Assembly (NCBI GenBank): GCA_002296185.1
Contig: DBHM01000009.1
Span: 87,414-101,688 of the forward strand
From: Alphaproteobacteria bacterium UBA828
GTDB lineage: Bacteria; Pseudomonadota; Alphaproteobacteria; UBA828
Direction: 5' to 3'
Length of the DNA: 14,275 bases
This document shows, in pieces, positions 1 to 7,487 of this stretch; position 1 is the stretch's first letter, and each line of letters opens with the position of its first letter. The notes under the pieces are model-generated. The model saw only the letters and a program-made list of their open reading frames with translations, searched no databases and had not been told where the DNA came from. A program made the position numbers and the translations under genes.

Positions 1-1490
1 CCTCTTCCAGCCATATTAGTTGCTATAGTTACTGCTCCAAGTCGCCCTGCCTGAGCAATTATGTTGGCTTCTTGTTCATGATAACGAGCATTTAGTACGT
101 TATGTGGTATTTTATGGTCTTTGAGTTGCGATGAAATCATCTCAGACTTTTCTATACTTGTGGTTCCAACAAGCACAGGTTGTCCTCGACTTTGACATTC
201 TTGCACGCAATTAAGAATTGCTGACCATTTTTCCTCAGCGCTTCTGTAAATTTCATCATGATGATCTTTTCTTGTGCATGGTTCATTAGTCGGGATTTGT
301 ATAACATCGAGAGCGTATATGTCAGCAAACTCAGCAGATTCAGTTGTGGCTGTACCTGTCATGCCTGCCAGTTTTGGGTACATACGAAAGTAGTTCTGGA
401 AAGTAATGGAGGCTAAAGTTTGGTTCTCATTCTGTATACTCACTGCTTCTTTAGCTTCTAATGCTTGATGAAGTCCTTCAGAGAAGCGCCTCCCTGGCAT
501 CATTCGCCCGGTAAATTCATCAATAATGACAACCTTATTATCTTTAACTATATAGTCTTTATCTTTCTCAAACAACTTATGTGCTCGAAGAGCCTGATTA
601 ATATGGTGAACTACGCTCACATTCTCTATGTCATAGAGGTTTCCAGTTTGAAGAAGTCCGCTATCATTAAGAATTTGTTCAGCGTGCTCTGTACCCTGGT
701 CAGTTAAGGAGGTCGCTCGATTCTTTTCATCAATTTCATAGTCAGGTGGATCAAGTCTGGGAATTATTGCATCAGCAGCATGATACATTTCAGAACTATC
801 TTCTGCGGGCCCAGAAATGATTAAGGGGGTTCTAGATTCATCTATAAGAATACTATCTACCTCATCTACTATAGCGAAATTAAACTCTCTCTGTACCATG
901 GTTTCTAGGGAGAACTTCATATTGTCTCTAAGATAGTCAAAGCCGAATTCGTTATTAGTGCCGTAGGTAACATCACATTTATATTGGTCTTTTCTTTTTT
1001 CGTCCTCTGTACTATTTGTAAGACAGCCAACAGAAAGCCCTAAGAATTTGTAGACCTGGCCCATCCATTCAGCGTCTCTAGTCGCTAAGTAGTCGTTAAC
1101 AGTAACAACGTGTACACCAGACTCATTAAGTGCATTTAAATATACAGGAAGTGTTGCTACAAGAGTTTTACCTTCTCCTGTAGCCATTTCTGCTATCTTA
1201 CCTTCATGAAGTACTGAACCACCTATTATTTGCACATCATAGTGTCTTTGGCCCAGTGTCCTTTTGGCTGCTTCTCTGACGGTAGCAAATGCTGGAATTA
1301 AGAGGTCATCTAATTTTGCTCCATTATTTAACTTTTCACGAAATTCTCGAGTTCGGTCCTTAAGAGCTTCATCACTTAACAGCTCCATTTGACTTTCAAG
1401 GTCATTAACCGCGGAAACCCGCCCAGCATATTCTCGAACTACTCGGTCATTTGCTGTTCCGAATAAGCGTTTAGTTAAGCTCTTGACCAT
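1..1490 (-). CDS. secA: SecA, preprotein translocase ATPase (5' part of gene; C-terminal part beyond window)
   Basis: SecA is the cytoplasmic and membrane-associated ATPase that drives unfolded preproteins through SecYEG. Reading leftwards from the ATG at 1488-1490 (protein start MVKSLTKRLFG), an uninterrupted frame of 496 codons reaches the window edge, so only the first part of a protein of about 900 residues is present. Visible motifs in order are: Walker A TGEGKT near residues 103-108; YGTNNEFGFDYLRDNM; the Walker B/DEAD region DEVDSILIDESRTPLIISG near residue 209; TGRMMPGRRFSEGLHQ; AGMTGTA; and NMAGRG at the very edge. These cover nucleotide-binding domain 1, the preprotein cross-linking domain and the start of domain 2. 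Residue positions match E. coli SecA closely. It diverges from the parvulin gene across a 214-bp spacer. The identity is certain; the C-terminal zinc-binding tail cannot be seen. Confidence 0.97.
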   Translation of the reverse strand, partial: MVKSLTKRLFGTANDRVVREYAGRVSAVNDLESQMELLSDEALKDRTREFREKLNNGAKLDDLLIPAFATVREAAKRTLGQRHYDVQIIGGSVLHEGKIAEMATGEGKTLVATLPVYLNALNESGVHVVTVNDYLATRDAEWMGQVYKFLGLSVGCLTNSTEDEKRKDQYKCDVTYGTNNEFGFDYLRDNMKFSLETMVQREFNFAIVDEVDSILIDESRTPLIISGPAEDSSEMYHAADAIIPRLDPPDYEIDEKNRATSLTDQGTEHAEQILNDSGLLQTGNLYDIENVSVVHHINQALRAHKLFEKDKDYIVKDNKVVIIDEFTGRMMPGRRFSEGLHQALEAKEAVSIQNENQTLASITFQNYFRMYPKLAGMTGTATTESAEFADIYALDVIQIPTNEPCTRKDHHDEIYRSAEEKWSAILNCVQECQSRGQPVLVGTTSIEKSEMISSQLKDHKIPHNVLNARYHEQEANIIAQAGRLGAVTIATNMAGR

Positions 1491-1548
1491 AGGTTTACTC
1501 TGGAAATTCCATGAGATTAATCCACAATGTATTCATCCTCAGTTATCA

Positions 1549-1577
1549 GAAATAAGCATGGTTGTATGATGTGTCAA
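1549..1577 (-). promoter_or_regulatory. Candidate secA promoter
   Basis: On the minus strand there is a perfect TTGACA (-35; plus coordinates 1572-1577), then exactly 17 nt, then TATTTC (-10; 1549-1554). It lies about 60-90 nt upstream of the secA start. The -35 is perfect but the -10 matches only half of the consensus, so this is a plausible sigma-70-type promoter, not a firm one. A separate TATAAT on the same strand (1595-1600) lacks a good -35. Confidence 0.35.
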
Positions 1578-1694
1578 CGCAATCAACAACTTTCATTATA
1601 AATACCTTTGCTAGCTTTTTTCTTCTTGACGTTATATTGAAGTGAGAGTCTGCTTTTTGATTACTAATTTAGATTTTATTACATGTATACGAGT

Positions 1695-1698
1695 GGAG
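1695..1698 (+). promoter_or_regulatory. Ribosome binding site that decides the parvulin gene start
   Basis: GGAG lies 6 nt before the ATG at 1705. The upstream in-frame GTG at 1642 has no such site. Starting at 1705 also places a hydrophobic signal sequence at the very N-terminus, as expected for this family. Confidence 0.6.
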
Positions 1699-1704
1699 AT
1701 TAAA

Positions 1705-2559
1705 ATGAGGGTTTTAGGCGTATATTTTGCATTTTGTATTACTTTTTTAATATTTTTACACATTGATGAATCGTTAAGTTCGGAACCATTTGATGATTCT
1801 ATAACTATTCTAGCAAAGGTAAATGGTGAGAAAATTACCCTAGAACAGCTAAATCTTTCAATAGACGCCTTGCCTGGTGAATATCAAGAAGTAGCAAGAA
1901 AGTCCTTAAGCCAAATGATGCTTCAGCAGTTAATCGATCTCAAAATCCTTTCTTCGCTCGCTGAAGATTCTGGTATCAATCAAACCTCACAGTACAGATT
2001 AGAATTAGAATTTTTAGTTGATCAATTAAAACGAGAGCATTTTCTGCGAAATTTATTTTCTTCGGAAGTTACTGATGAAGATATAATGAATCGGTATCAG
2101 AATTTAATAAGTCAAATTGATGGAAATGAAGAGATTAGGGCGCGGCATATCTTAGTTGAGTCCGAAGAGGAAGCTATACTTATAAAAGAGAGGCTCGACT
2201 CTGGTGAAGATTTTGTTGAGTTAGCAAGCAAGGAATCTATTGGTCCAACAGCTGATCGTGGGGGAGATTTGGGGTTTTTTAGTCGAGAATCTATGGTCAA
2301 AGAATTTTCTGATGTTGCTTTTTCACTGACAGTTGGTGATATTTCTAATCCAGTGAAAACTAAGTTTGGTTGGCATATTATATTAATTGAAGATGCGAGA
2401 GAAATAGAGATTCCCCCTTTTACAACTGTTGAACCTGAAATTCGAGAAGAACTCAATAGAATGGCTCTCAGTAGAGCGCTAGTAGATGCTAGAGAAAATT
2501 CTGATATTGAGATCATGAATGTTGATCTTGATTCTCTTATGTATGATAAGAAAAATTAG
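1705..2559 (+). CDS. Exported parvulin-type peptidyl-prolyl cis-trans isomerase (SurA/PrsA-like foldase)
   Basis: A 284-residue protein likely to assist folding of exported proteins in the periplasm. The N-terminus (MRVLGVYFAFCITFLIFLH) is a short basic start followed by a hydrophobic stretch, which fits a Sec signal peptide or membrane anchor; I see no lipobox. Residues about 30-135 are a helical, charged chaperone-like segment beginning AKVNGEKITLEQL, typical of the SurA N-terminal domain. Residues about 143-235 form one rotamase domain: RARHILV, then DRGGDLGFF, then FGWHIILI, the hallmark parvulin motifs with the conserved histidines. I chose the ATG at 1705 over an in-frame GTG at 1642 because of the GGAG site and signal sequence. 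argJ follows after 42 nt, so the two are probably cotranscribed. SurA has two rotamase domains, so a specific name is not justified. Confidence 0.9.
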   Translation: MRVLGVYFAFCITFLIFLHIDESLSSEPFDDSITILAKVNGEKITLEQLNLSIDALPGEYQEVARKSLSQMMLQQLIDLKILSSLAEDSGINQTSQYRLELEFLVDQLKREHFLRNLFSSEVTDEDIMNRYQNLISQIDGNEEIRARHILVESEEEAILIKERLDSGEDFVELASKESIGPTADRGGDLGFFSRESMVKEFSDVAFSLTVGDISNPVKTKFGWHIILIEDAREIEIPPFTTVEPEIREELNRMALSRALVDARENSDIEIMNVDLDSLMYDKKN

Positions 2560-2588
2560 TAAGAACTTTAATAGAAAGATTAAATTTT

Positions 2589-2595
2589 AAAGGGA
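2589..2595 (+). promoter_or_regulatory. Ribosome binding site of argJ
   Basis: AAAGGGA lies 6 nt before the GTG start codon at 2602. It supports the GTG as the real start, which also matches the usual N-terminus of the family (SPFAPKKFPRLPKVPGV). Confidence 0.55.
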
Positions 2596-2601
2596 TAAAT
2601 T

Positions 2602-3840
2602 GTGGTAAAGAAAAATATACAATCACCATTTGCGCCGAAAAAATTCCCTCGGTTACCCAAGGTCCCTGGTGTTAATCTGTCTGCTGGTTCAGCTGGCATA
2701 AGGCACAAGAAAAAAAAGGATCTATTATTAGTCACATTTGATCCGGGCACTAGTGTTTCTGGTGTAACCACAAAAAATGAGGTCTGTGGAGCTCCTGTAG
2801 AATGGTCCAGAAAATCCCTTTCTTTAGGTAAATCTCGAGCTTTGGTGGTTAATTCTGGTAATGCAAATGTTAATACCGGTCATAAGGGCAAGCTAGCTGC
2901 GAAAAGAACAGCAAAACAAGTTGCAAGTTTCCTTAATTGTAATGAGTATGAAGTAGTTCTTGCGTCTACGGGAGTTATAGGCGAAGAGTTTCCCATTAAG
3001 TCGGTAATGCAATGTCTGCCAAAGCTATACACCTCTGGGGGAGGTGATTCATGGGAAAATGCAGCGACGTCAATAATGACTACAGATACATATCCCAAGG
3101 GTGCAAGTCGTAGTGTTAAAATTTTAGGTCATTCTGTTACAATTTCTGGCATAGCTAAGGGGTCGGGGATGATAGCTCCAAATATGGCTACAATGCTTGC
3201 TTTTATATTCACAGATGCAAATTTATCACCTAGAGTTTTAAACGGTATTTTGAAGCCAGCTGTTGCAAAAACCTTTAATTGTATAACTGTAGATGGGGAT
3301 ACATCTACGAGCGATATGTGTATGTTATTTGCAACTAGAAAATCCACACACCCTGCTATAGCCAACATTACAGGAAAAGAATTAGGCGACTTTTGTATTG
3401 CTATAAATGATATATGTAATGATCTTGCTATGCAGATTATTAGAGATGGTGAAGGTGTAACAAAGGTTGCGGAGATTTTTGTTACAGGAGCTAGAAGTAA
3501 CAAATCAGCTAAATTTGTGGCTAATTCTATTGGTAATTCACCATTATTTAAAACTGCTCTTGCGGCCTCTGACCCTAATTGGGGTAGAATAGCTTCAGCG
3601 GCAGGTAATGCGGGTCAAAAAATTGATTCTAGTCGCCTTACAATAGGTATAGGTAACCAGGTCGTCTCCATTAAAGGGGAGTTAAATAGTGCATATTCAG
3701 AAGCTAAAGCTGCTCGGCATATGAAGGGAACTTTTGTCAATATTTCACTAGACTTGGGACAGGGTAATGGTTCTGCAAAACTTTGGAGTACAGATTTAAC
3801 TCATAGGTATATTGACATAAATGCCGGATATAGATCTTGA
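2602..3840 (+). CDS. argJ: ArgJ, glutamate N-acetyltransferase / amino-acid N-acetyltransferase
   Basis: ArgJ transfers the acetyl group from N-acetylornithine to glutamate (the cyclic arginine pathway); many members also make N-acetylglutamate from acetyl-CoA. The protein has 412 residues, the normal length. Family hallmarks are RALVVNSGNAN, LASTGVIGE, IMTTDTYPKGA, and the autocleavage site in KGSGMIAPNMATMLAF. There the threonine at about residue 197 would become the N-terminal nucleophile of the beta chain. Later motifs include VDGDTSTSD, IIRDGEGVTK and ASDPNWGRI. The start is GTG with a good ribosome site. Its last 20 nt overlap mutT in another frame, so the two are translationally linked. 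The parvulin-argJ-mutT order is common in alphaproteobacteria. Whether this copy is mono- or bifunctional cannot be told from sequence alone. Confidence 0.96.
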   Translation: MVKKNIQSPFAPKKFPRLPKVPGVNLSAGSAGIRHKKKKDLLLVTFDPGTSVSGVTTKNEVCGAPVEWSRKSLSLGKSRALVVNSGNANVNTGHKGKLAAKRTAKQVASFLNCNEYEVVLASTGVIGEEFPIKSVMQCLPKLYTSGGGDSWENAATSIMTTDTYPKGASRSVKILGHSVTISGIAKGSGMIAPNMATMLAFIFTDANLSPRVLNGILKPAVAKTFNCITVDGDTSTSDMCMLFATRKSTHPAIANITGKELGDFCIAINDICNDLAMQIIRDGEGVTKVAEIFVTGARSNKSAKFVANSIGNSPLFKTALAASDPNWGRIASAAGNAGQKIDSSRLTIGIGNQVVSIKGELNSAYSEAKAARHMKGTFVNISLDLGQGNGSAKLWSTDLTHRYIDINAGYRS

Positions 3841-4243
3841 TGATACTAAAATTGTTTTGGTTGTTTCTTTAGCTTTAATTGATGCTGATGGAAAAGTTTT
3901 AATTGCTCGTCGTCCTTTAGGTAAGGACATGGCTGGTTTATGGGAATTTCCTGGGGGTAAGATTAAAGCTGGAGAATCACCAGAAGTAGCCCTAAAAAGG
4001 GAAATATCTGAAGAAATTGGTATAGATATTGATAAGAGCTGTCTTGCTCCTCTTACATTTGCATCACACCGCTATGAATCTTTTCATTTATTAATGCCGC
4101 TTTATGTTTGTCGTGTTTGGCAAGGCATACCCCGTCCCTGTGAGGGGCAGGAATTAAAGTGGGTTCGACCGGTAGCCCTTAAGGAATATAAAATGCCTCC
4201 CGCAGACATACCACTTTTAGCTGCAATAAGAGATTTAATTTAG
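3821..4243 (+). CDS. mutT: MutT-type Nudix hydrolase, 8-oxo-dGTP diphosphatase
   Basis: A 140-residue Nudix protein, likely removing oxidised dGTP from the nucleotide pool and so preventing A:T to C:G mutations. The Nudix box GX5EX7REUXEEXGU is exact: G46, E52, then REISEEIGI at residues 60-68. It is preceded by the MutT-typical GLWEFPGGK. The strand-forming start (VVSLALIDADGKVLIARRP) and the KWVRPVAL segment near the C-terminus also fit MutT. The gene begins inside argJ (20-nt overlap) and has only a poor ribosome site, so it probably depends on coupling to argJ translation. Only 2 nt separate its stop from the stop of the opposing methyltransferase gene. Small Nudix enzymes vary in substrate, so the 8-oxo-dGTP role is the likely but unproven one. 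Confidence 0.9.
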   Translation: MPDIDLDDTKIVLVVSLALIDADGKVLIARRPLGKDMAGLWEFPGGKIKAGESPEVALKREISEEIGIDIDKSCLAPLTFASHRYESFHLLMPLYVCRVWQGIPRPCEGQELKWVRPVALKEYKMPPADIPLLAAIRDLI

Positions 4244-4245
4244 TG

Positions 4246-5100
4246 CTACTCCCCAGTTAATGCTTTTTCTAGAGGGTAACGTCCTGTCCCTGGCCTAGAG
4301 GGCTGAGGCTGAGATCTATGAGGAGTCCATGCTGTAAAATATAATATTTGGAATGTTGCATATATACGTTCAGAATCAGAGCTGAAGTATTTCCTGTATA
4401 GCTCATTTGCTCTAAATAAAGTCGTGCGGCGAGTAAATGATTTTCGCCTTTCGTTCATACAATTGCCTTCGCCCATTCCTCTTATATCAAGCATTAATTT
4501 AAACATATCAGTATACGTAACTGTGATTGTGTCTACGTCGACAACAGGTAATGCAAACCCAGCTCTTTGAAGTAGTGATCCCAGAGTTTCAACGTCGACA
4601 AAAGAGGAAACTCGTGGAGAGATCCCGGCCTCCATTTCGGTTTCTGCTTCTACAAAAACTGACTTTAACTCCCTTAGAGTTTCTCCGCCTAGCATAGCGC
4701 CAAGTAAAAGACCATCGGGATTAAGTGCGCTACGTATTTGTGAAAAAGTGCCTGGTAGATCATTAATCCAATGCCAACCTAATAGACTAATAGCTAAGTC
4801 TATAGAATGTGGAGCCAAAGGTACCAACTCAGTATCTGCGGCAAATTGAACAGCGTTTATTTTTTTTAATGTAGGAGATCTACTGCAGGAAAAAATTTTA
4901 CCTAAAGAACTATGTGAATTTATTGCTTTATATAATATTTCTTCTTGCCAACAAAAACATAAAGTCTTTGGAAACTTGCGAGATATATCATCAATCCGCT
5001 GAGATAGACGTTTGGCAATTTCCTGCATAAGGAAACTGTGTGATCCATAGTTTTCTGTGGCCCGTTGCCGGTGCAAATTAAGTGCATTATTATCAAACAT
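4246..5100 (-). CDS. NDUFAF5-like methyltransferase-fold protein with degenerate SAM motif I
   Basis: A 284-residue protein of the alphaproteobacterial family related to human NDUFAF5, which hydroxylates an arginine of complex I subunit NDUFS7 during assembly. Recognisable blocks are: the N-terminal FDNNALNLHRQRA; RIDDISRKFP; the post-motif-II block LLGWHWINDLPGTFSQIRSAL (residues about 106-125); NPDGLLLGAMLGGETLREL; AETEMEAGISPRVSSF; LLQRAGFALPVVDVD; MFKLMLDIRGMGEGN; and ATFQILYFTAW. The unusual part is residues 46-54, where a class I methyltransferase has DLGCGxG: here it reads TLCFCWQEE, with no glycine, while the rest is well kept. SAM binding may be altered or lost. The gene is on the strand opposite to its neighbours and ends 2 nt from mutT. 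In many alphaproteobacteria a comF gene follows this family; none is seen here. Confidence 0.85.
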   Translation of the reverse strand: MFDNNALNLHRQRATENYGSHSFLMQEIAKRLSQRIDDISRKFPKTLCFCWQEEILYKAINSHSSLGKIFSCSRSPTLKKINAVQFAADTELVPLAPHSIDLAISLLGWHWINDLPGTFSQIRSALNPDGLLLGAMLGGETLRELKSVFVEAETEMEAGISPRVSSFVDVETLGSLLQRAGFALPVVDVDTITVTYTDMFKLMLDIRGMGEGNCMNERRKSFTRRTTLFRANELYRKYFSSDSERIYATFQILYFTAWTPHRSQPQPSRPGTGRYPLEKALTGE

Positions 5101-5214
5101 TTATTTATGCCATAAAAAATTAGATTTATTATTTACCAGAAAAAATAGATAATTTACTACTAATCCATTAGAAAGATTAGCTGTCTAGTCTATTTTAGTG
5201 TCAAATATTAGTTT

Positions 5215-5220
5215 TATAAT
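5215..5220 (+). promoter_or_regulatory. Possible -10 element for grxC and the amidase gene
   Basis: A perfect TATAAT lies 57 nt before the grxC start, within the 176-bp divergent spacer 5101-5276. No clear -35 is visible 16-18 nt upstream, and such hexamers are frequent by chance in AT-rich DNA. Nothing else was recognised in this spacer. Confidence 0.25.
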
Positions 5221-5276
5221 ATACAGATTTTAATAAAAATGATTCATTTAAGATTAAAATAATATGAGAAGATAAT

Positions 5277-5537
5277 ATGCAAAAAGTCGAAATTTATACT
5301 TCAGTTTTGTGTGGTTATTGTTCGCGCGCTAAAAATTTTCTTGATCAAAAGGGTGTTATATATGAAGAGTTTGATATTACTTCTAATGACACTCTCCGAA
5401 AAGAAATGATTAAAAGGTCTAATACACATATCGTCCCCCAAATTTTTCTAAATGGCCAAAATATTGGTGGTTATGATGACCTTATGATGCTTGAACAAGA
5501 AGGAGTGCTTGATAGTAAATTAGGATTAGTTAAATGA
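5277..5537 (+). CDS. grxC: Glutaredoxin 3 (GrxC family)
   Basis: A small cytoplasmic thiol oxidoreductase of 86 residues, normal for GrxC, that uses glutathione to reduce protein disulfides. The start KVEIYTSVLCGYCSRAK gives a dithiol active site C12-G-Y-C15. The cis-proline is in HIVPQIF (P54), and the glutathione-binding GGYDDL follows at residues 64-69. The usual motif is CPYC, so the Pro to Gly change is a small oddity that may shift the redox potential. A weak purine-rich ribosome site (GAGAAG) precedes the ATG. The stop overlaps the start of the nitrilase-family gene (ATGA), so the pair forms one translational unit, as in many alphaproteobacteria. Confidence 0.95.
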   Translation: MQKVEIYTSVLCGYCSRAKNFLDQKGVIYEEFDITSNDTLRKEMIKRSNTHIVPQIFLNGQNIGGYDDLMMLEQEGVLDSKLGLVK

Positions 5538-6367
5538 AGAAAAATTTGCAAATTGCTTGTATTCAACCTTCTTGCGGTCAAGATATACAGTCAAATCTAA
5601 TAACAGTTGGTGATATGATTCGTAAGGCTCGAGATCGGGGTGCAAATTTTATAGCTACGCCAGAGAATGTCGCTCTAATGGAGCATAGAGATGAAATCTT
5701 ACGAGATAAGGCTGAAAGGTTGGATGATAATAGTGTTCTGAGATTCTTTTCATCTATTGCTCGGGAAACTAAGGCCTACATACTCGTTGGTTCTGTGCCA
5801 ATTATTGACGATACCGGTAAAGTTTTTAACTCCTCATTTATCATAGACCCATCAGGTAGTATTTTATCTCAATATGATAAGATTCATCTTTTTAATGTTA
5901 ATTTACCAAATGGTAACTTTTATAGGGAATCAGACACTTTCTGCTCCGGTGATCAAGCAGTGGTCGCTAAGTGTTCTTGGGGTGAAGTCGGCATGACCAT
6001 TTGTTATGATTTAAGATTCCCATCTCTCTATCGTACCCTTGCTCTTGCTGGGGCTAAGGTTATTACGGTTCCTGCAGCATTTACTAGTTTTACTGGTGCT
6101 GCACACTGGCATGTTTTATTAAGGGCTAGGGCAATAGAAACTGGATCATTTATAATTGCTCCAGGTATGTGTGGGAAACATTCAGGAGGTCGTTCAACTT
6201 ATGGGCACTCTCTTATTATTAATCCTTGGGGAGAAGTTCTTGAAGACGCGGGAGATTCTGAAGGTGTTATTATTGCTGATATAGATCTTACATTAGTAGA
6301 TGAGTCGAGGGCTCGTATTCCATCTCTTAAAGGAGATAAGTTATTTAATTTAACTTATTGTAACTGA
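5534..6367 (+). CDS. Carbon-nitrogen hydrolase, Nit1-like (probable deaminated glutathione amidase)
   Basis: A 277-residue nitrilase-superfamily enzyme. The catalytic triad is visible: E44 in ATPENVAL, K116 in YDKIHLFNV, and C157 in GMTICYDLRFPSLYR. The downstream blocks VPAAFTSFTGAAHWHVLLRARAIE and GHSLIINPWGEVL are those of the Nit1/Nit2 branch. That branch hydrolyses amides of dicarboxylic acid analogues, with deaminated glutathione as the repair substrate of Nit1. The gene overlaps grxC by 4 nt, which fits a shared glutathione link, though this is inference. The 3' end overlaps the opposite-strand methyltransferase gene by 18 nt. Omega-amidase activity is the main alternative. Confidence 0.88.
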   Translation: MKKNLQIACIQPSCGQDIQSNLITVGDMIRKARDRGANFIATPENVALMEHRDEILRDKAERLDDNSVLRFFSSIARETKAYILVGSVPIIDDTGKVFNSSFIIDPSGSILSQYDKIHLFNVNLPNGNFYRESDTFCSGDQAVVAKCSWGEVGMTICYDLRFPSLYRTLALAGAKVITVPAAFTSFTGAAHWHVLLRARAIETGSFIIAPGMCGKHSGGRSTYGHSLIINPWGEVLEDAGDSEGVIIADIDLTLVDESRARIPSLKGDKLFNLTYCN

Positions 6368-6901
6368 ATTGATGTGATTTGACGCACAAATTCTTTGTTT
6401 TACAGACTTTCTTGGACTAATCACTTCAAGGTCTTCATAAGCTATTATATTTAGTTTATCACTAAAGAAAGATATTAGTTCTCCTCTATCTAGAAGATAT
6501 TTAGGGTTTCGAGGTCTACCAAAAACTTCATTCCCTTTTGCAAACGTTTCATAAATTAAAAGACCGTTTGTAGATAATGAATTAACTAATTGAGGTATTA
6601 GGGGTCTATAAAGGTAATTCGTAACAATAATTGCCTGAAACTTCTCTTTTCCTAAAGGCCATGGCTTGTTTTCAAGGTCTGTCTCTATTATTCTGAGATT
6701 ACTCTGTCGCTTTAAATAAAAAAGTCCAGATACATCTATGTCAATCGAAGTGACTCGATGGCCTAAACTTAGCATGAGACTTGAGTGACGGCCGGAACCG
6801 CAAGCAACATCAAGCACCTTAGATTTTGGTGTAATATAGTTAGAAAATCTCATTACCCATTCAGAGGGTTGATCATGATTATCTTTATTAATTTTTATCA
6901 T
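6350..6901 (-). CDS. Small class I SAM-dependent methyltransferase (TehB-like), substrate unknown
   Basis: A 183-residue single-domain methyltransferase. Motif I is intact: VLDVACGSGRHSSL (residues 29-42), followed by the acidic strand-2 end VTSIDID (50-56). Motif II is close to FQAIIVTNYLYRPLIPQL, and LSTNGLLIYETFAKGNEVFG matches the post-motif-III region. The sequence recalls small bacterial methyltransferases annotated as TehB-like or tellurite resistance proteins, but nothing identifies the substrate, so no symbol is given. The gene sits on the minus strand between the amidase and DUF1178 genes, which are often adjacent in related genomes, and its 3' end overlaps the amidase gene by 18 nt. 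The spacer to DUF1178 is only 81 bp, so both divergent promoters must lie there. Confidence 0.85.
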   Translation of the reverse strand: MIKINKDNHDQPSEWVMRFSNYITPKSKVLDVACGSGRHSSLMLSLGHRVTSIDIDVSGLFYLKRQSNLRIIETDLENKPWPLGKEKFQAIIVTNYLYRPLIPQLVNSLSTNGLLIYETFAKGNEVFGRPRNPKYLLDRGELISFFSDKLNIIAYEDLEVISPRKSVKQRICASNHINSVTIS

Positions 6902-6982
6902 GTTACTATTGCTCTATGCAATTATGTATATAAATAATAGATTGGTATCAACTCTGAATAGAAATTTGATATAAGTTAATAG

Positions 6983-7465
6983 ATGATAGTATTTGATTTA
7001 ATATGCTCAAGTGAACATATTTTTGAGGTCTGGTTCTCAGATAGTAAATCTTTTGAGGAGCAAGTTGACTCAGGGGATGTTTCTTGTCCTATTTGCGGCG
7101 ACACCAATATTAAGAAAGCGCCAATGGCGCCAAATATATCAACAAGTAAGCAGAGGCGAGATTCGCTTTCTACTGCAACAGATGGTGATAAGGATAAATC
7201 AACTCCTGGGGGTACTGCCGCTCAAGTCCCTGATCCTGAAAACGTAGCTCAGGCAATGCAAGTTCTTCGACAGATGCAGGACTATGTTGAAAAAAACTTT
7301 GATCATGTCGGTAAAGAATTTACAGAAGAAGTAAGGAAAATTCATTACGGAGAGTCCGATCACAGAAACGTATATGGTGATGCTACACCAGAGGAAGCTG
7401 ATGAGCTTCGCGAAGAGGGTATAGAGGTCTCTCAGATGCCCTGGCTACCTAGGCATAACTCATAA
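6983..7465 (+). CDS. DUF1178 family protein with a small zinc-ribbon-like N-terminus
   Basis: A 160-residue member of DUF1178, found mainly in proteobacteria and of unknown function. The N-terminal ~48 residues follow the family pattern: MIVFDLICSSEHIFEVWFSD, then C35-P-I-C38, then KKAPMAPNIS. C8, H12, C35 and C38 could bind zinc. The middle (residues about 52-82) is polar and low complexity. The C-terminal half (AMQVLRQMQDYVEKNFDHVG...) is helical and ends in the typical HYGESDHRNVYGDATPEEADELREEGI and PWLPRH, near full family length. It converges with ubiG, with 22 nt between the stop codons. The association with amidase and grxC genes is common, but its meaning is not known. Confidence 0.92.
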   Translation: MIVFDLICSSEHIFEVWFSDSKSFEEQVDSGDVSCPICGDTNIKKAPMAPNISTSKQRRDSLSTATDGDKDKSTPGGTAAQVPDPENVAQAMQVLRQMQDYVEKNFDHVGKEFTEEVRKIHYGESDHRNVYGDATPEEADELREEGIEVSQMPWLPRHNS

Positions 7466-7487
7466 ACTTTACCTGTTATAATAAGTT

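Noticed and set aside
465..707. Plus-strand open frame of 80 codons
   Set aside because: It lies entirely antisense to secA, whose protein motifs are unmistakable, and its translation has no recognisable domain.
1642..1704. N-terminal extension of the parvulin gene from a GTG at 1642
   Set aside because: It would bury the signal sequence 21 residues inside the protein; the ATG at 1705 has a GGAG site at good spacing.
2112..2516. Minus-strand open frame of 134 codons
   Set aside because: Antisense to the rotamase domain; its Ser/Ile-rich translation is what the reverse of that coding sequence gives.
3129..3503. Minus-strand open frame inside argJ
   Set aside because: Shadow of argJ, which has all its family motifs on the plus strand.
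6946..6971. Inverted hexamers TATCAA / TTGATA in the spacer before DUF1178
   Set aside because: Six-base arms with a 14-nt gap in AT-rich DNA are easily expected by chance; no supporting promoter geometry.
7011..7247. Plus-strand open frame overlapping DUF1178 in another frame
   Set aside because: The DUF1178 frame carries the conserved Cys and C-terminal family blocks; this one matches nothing.
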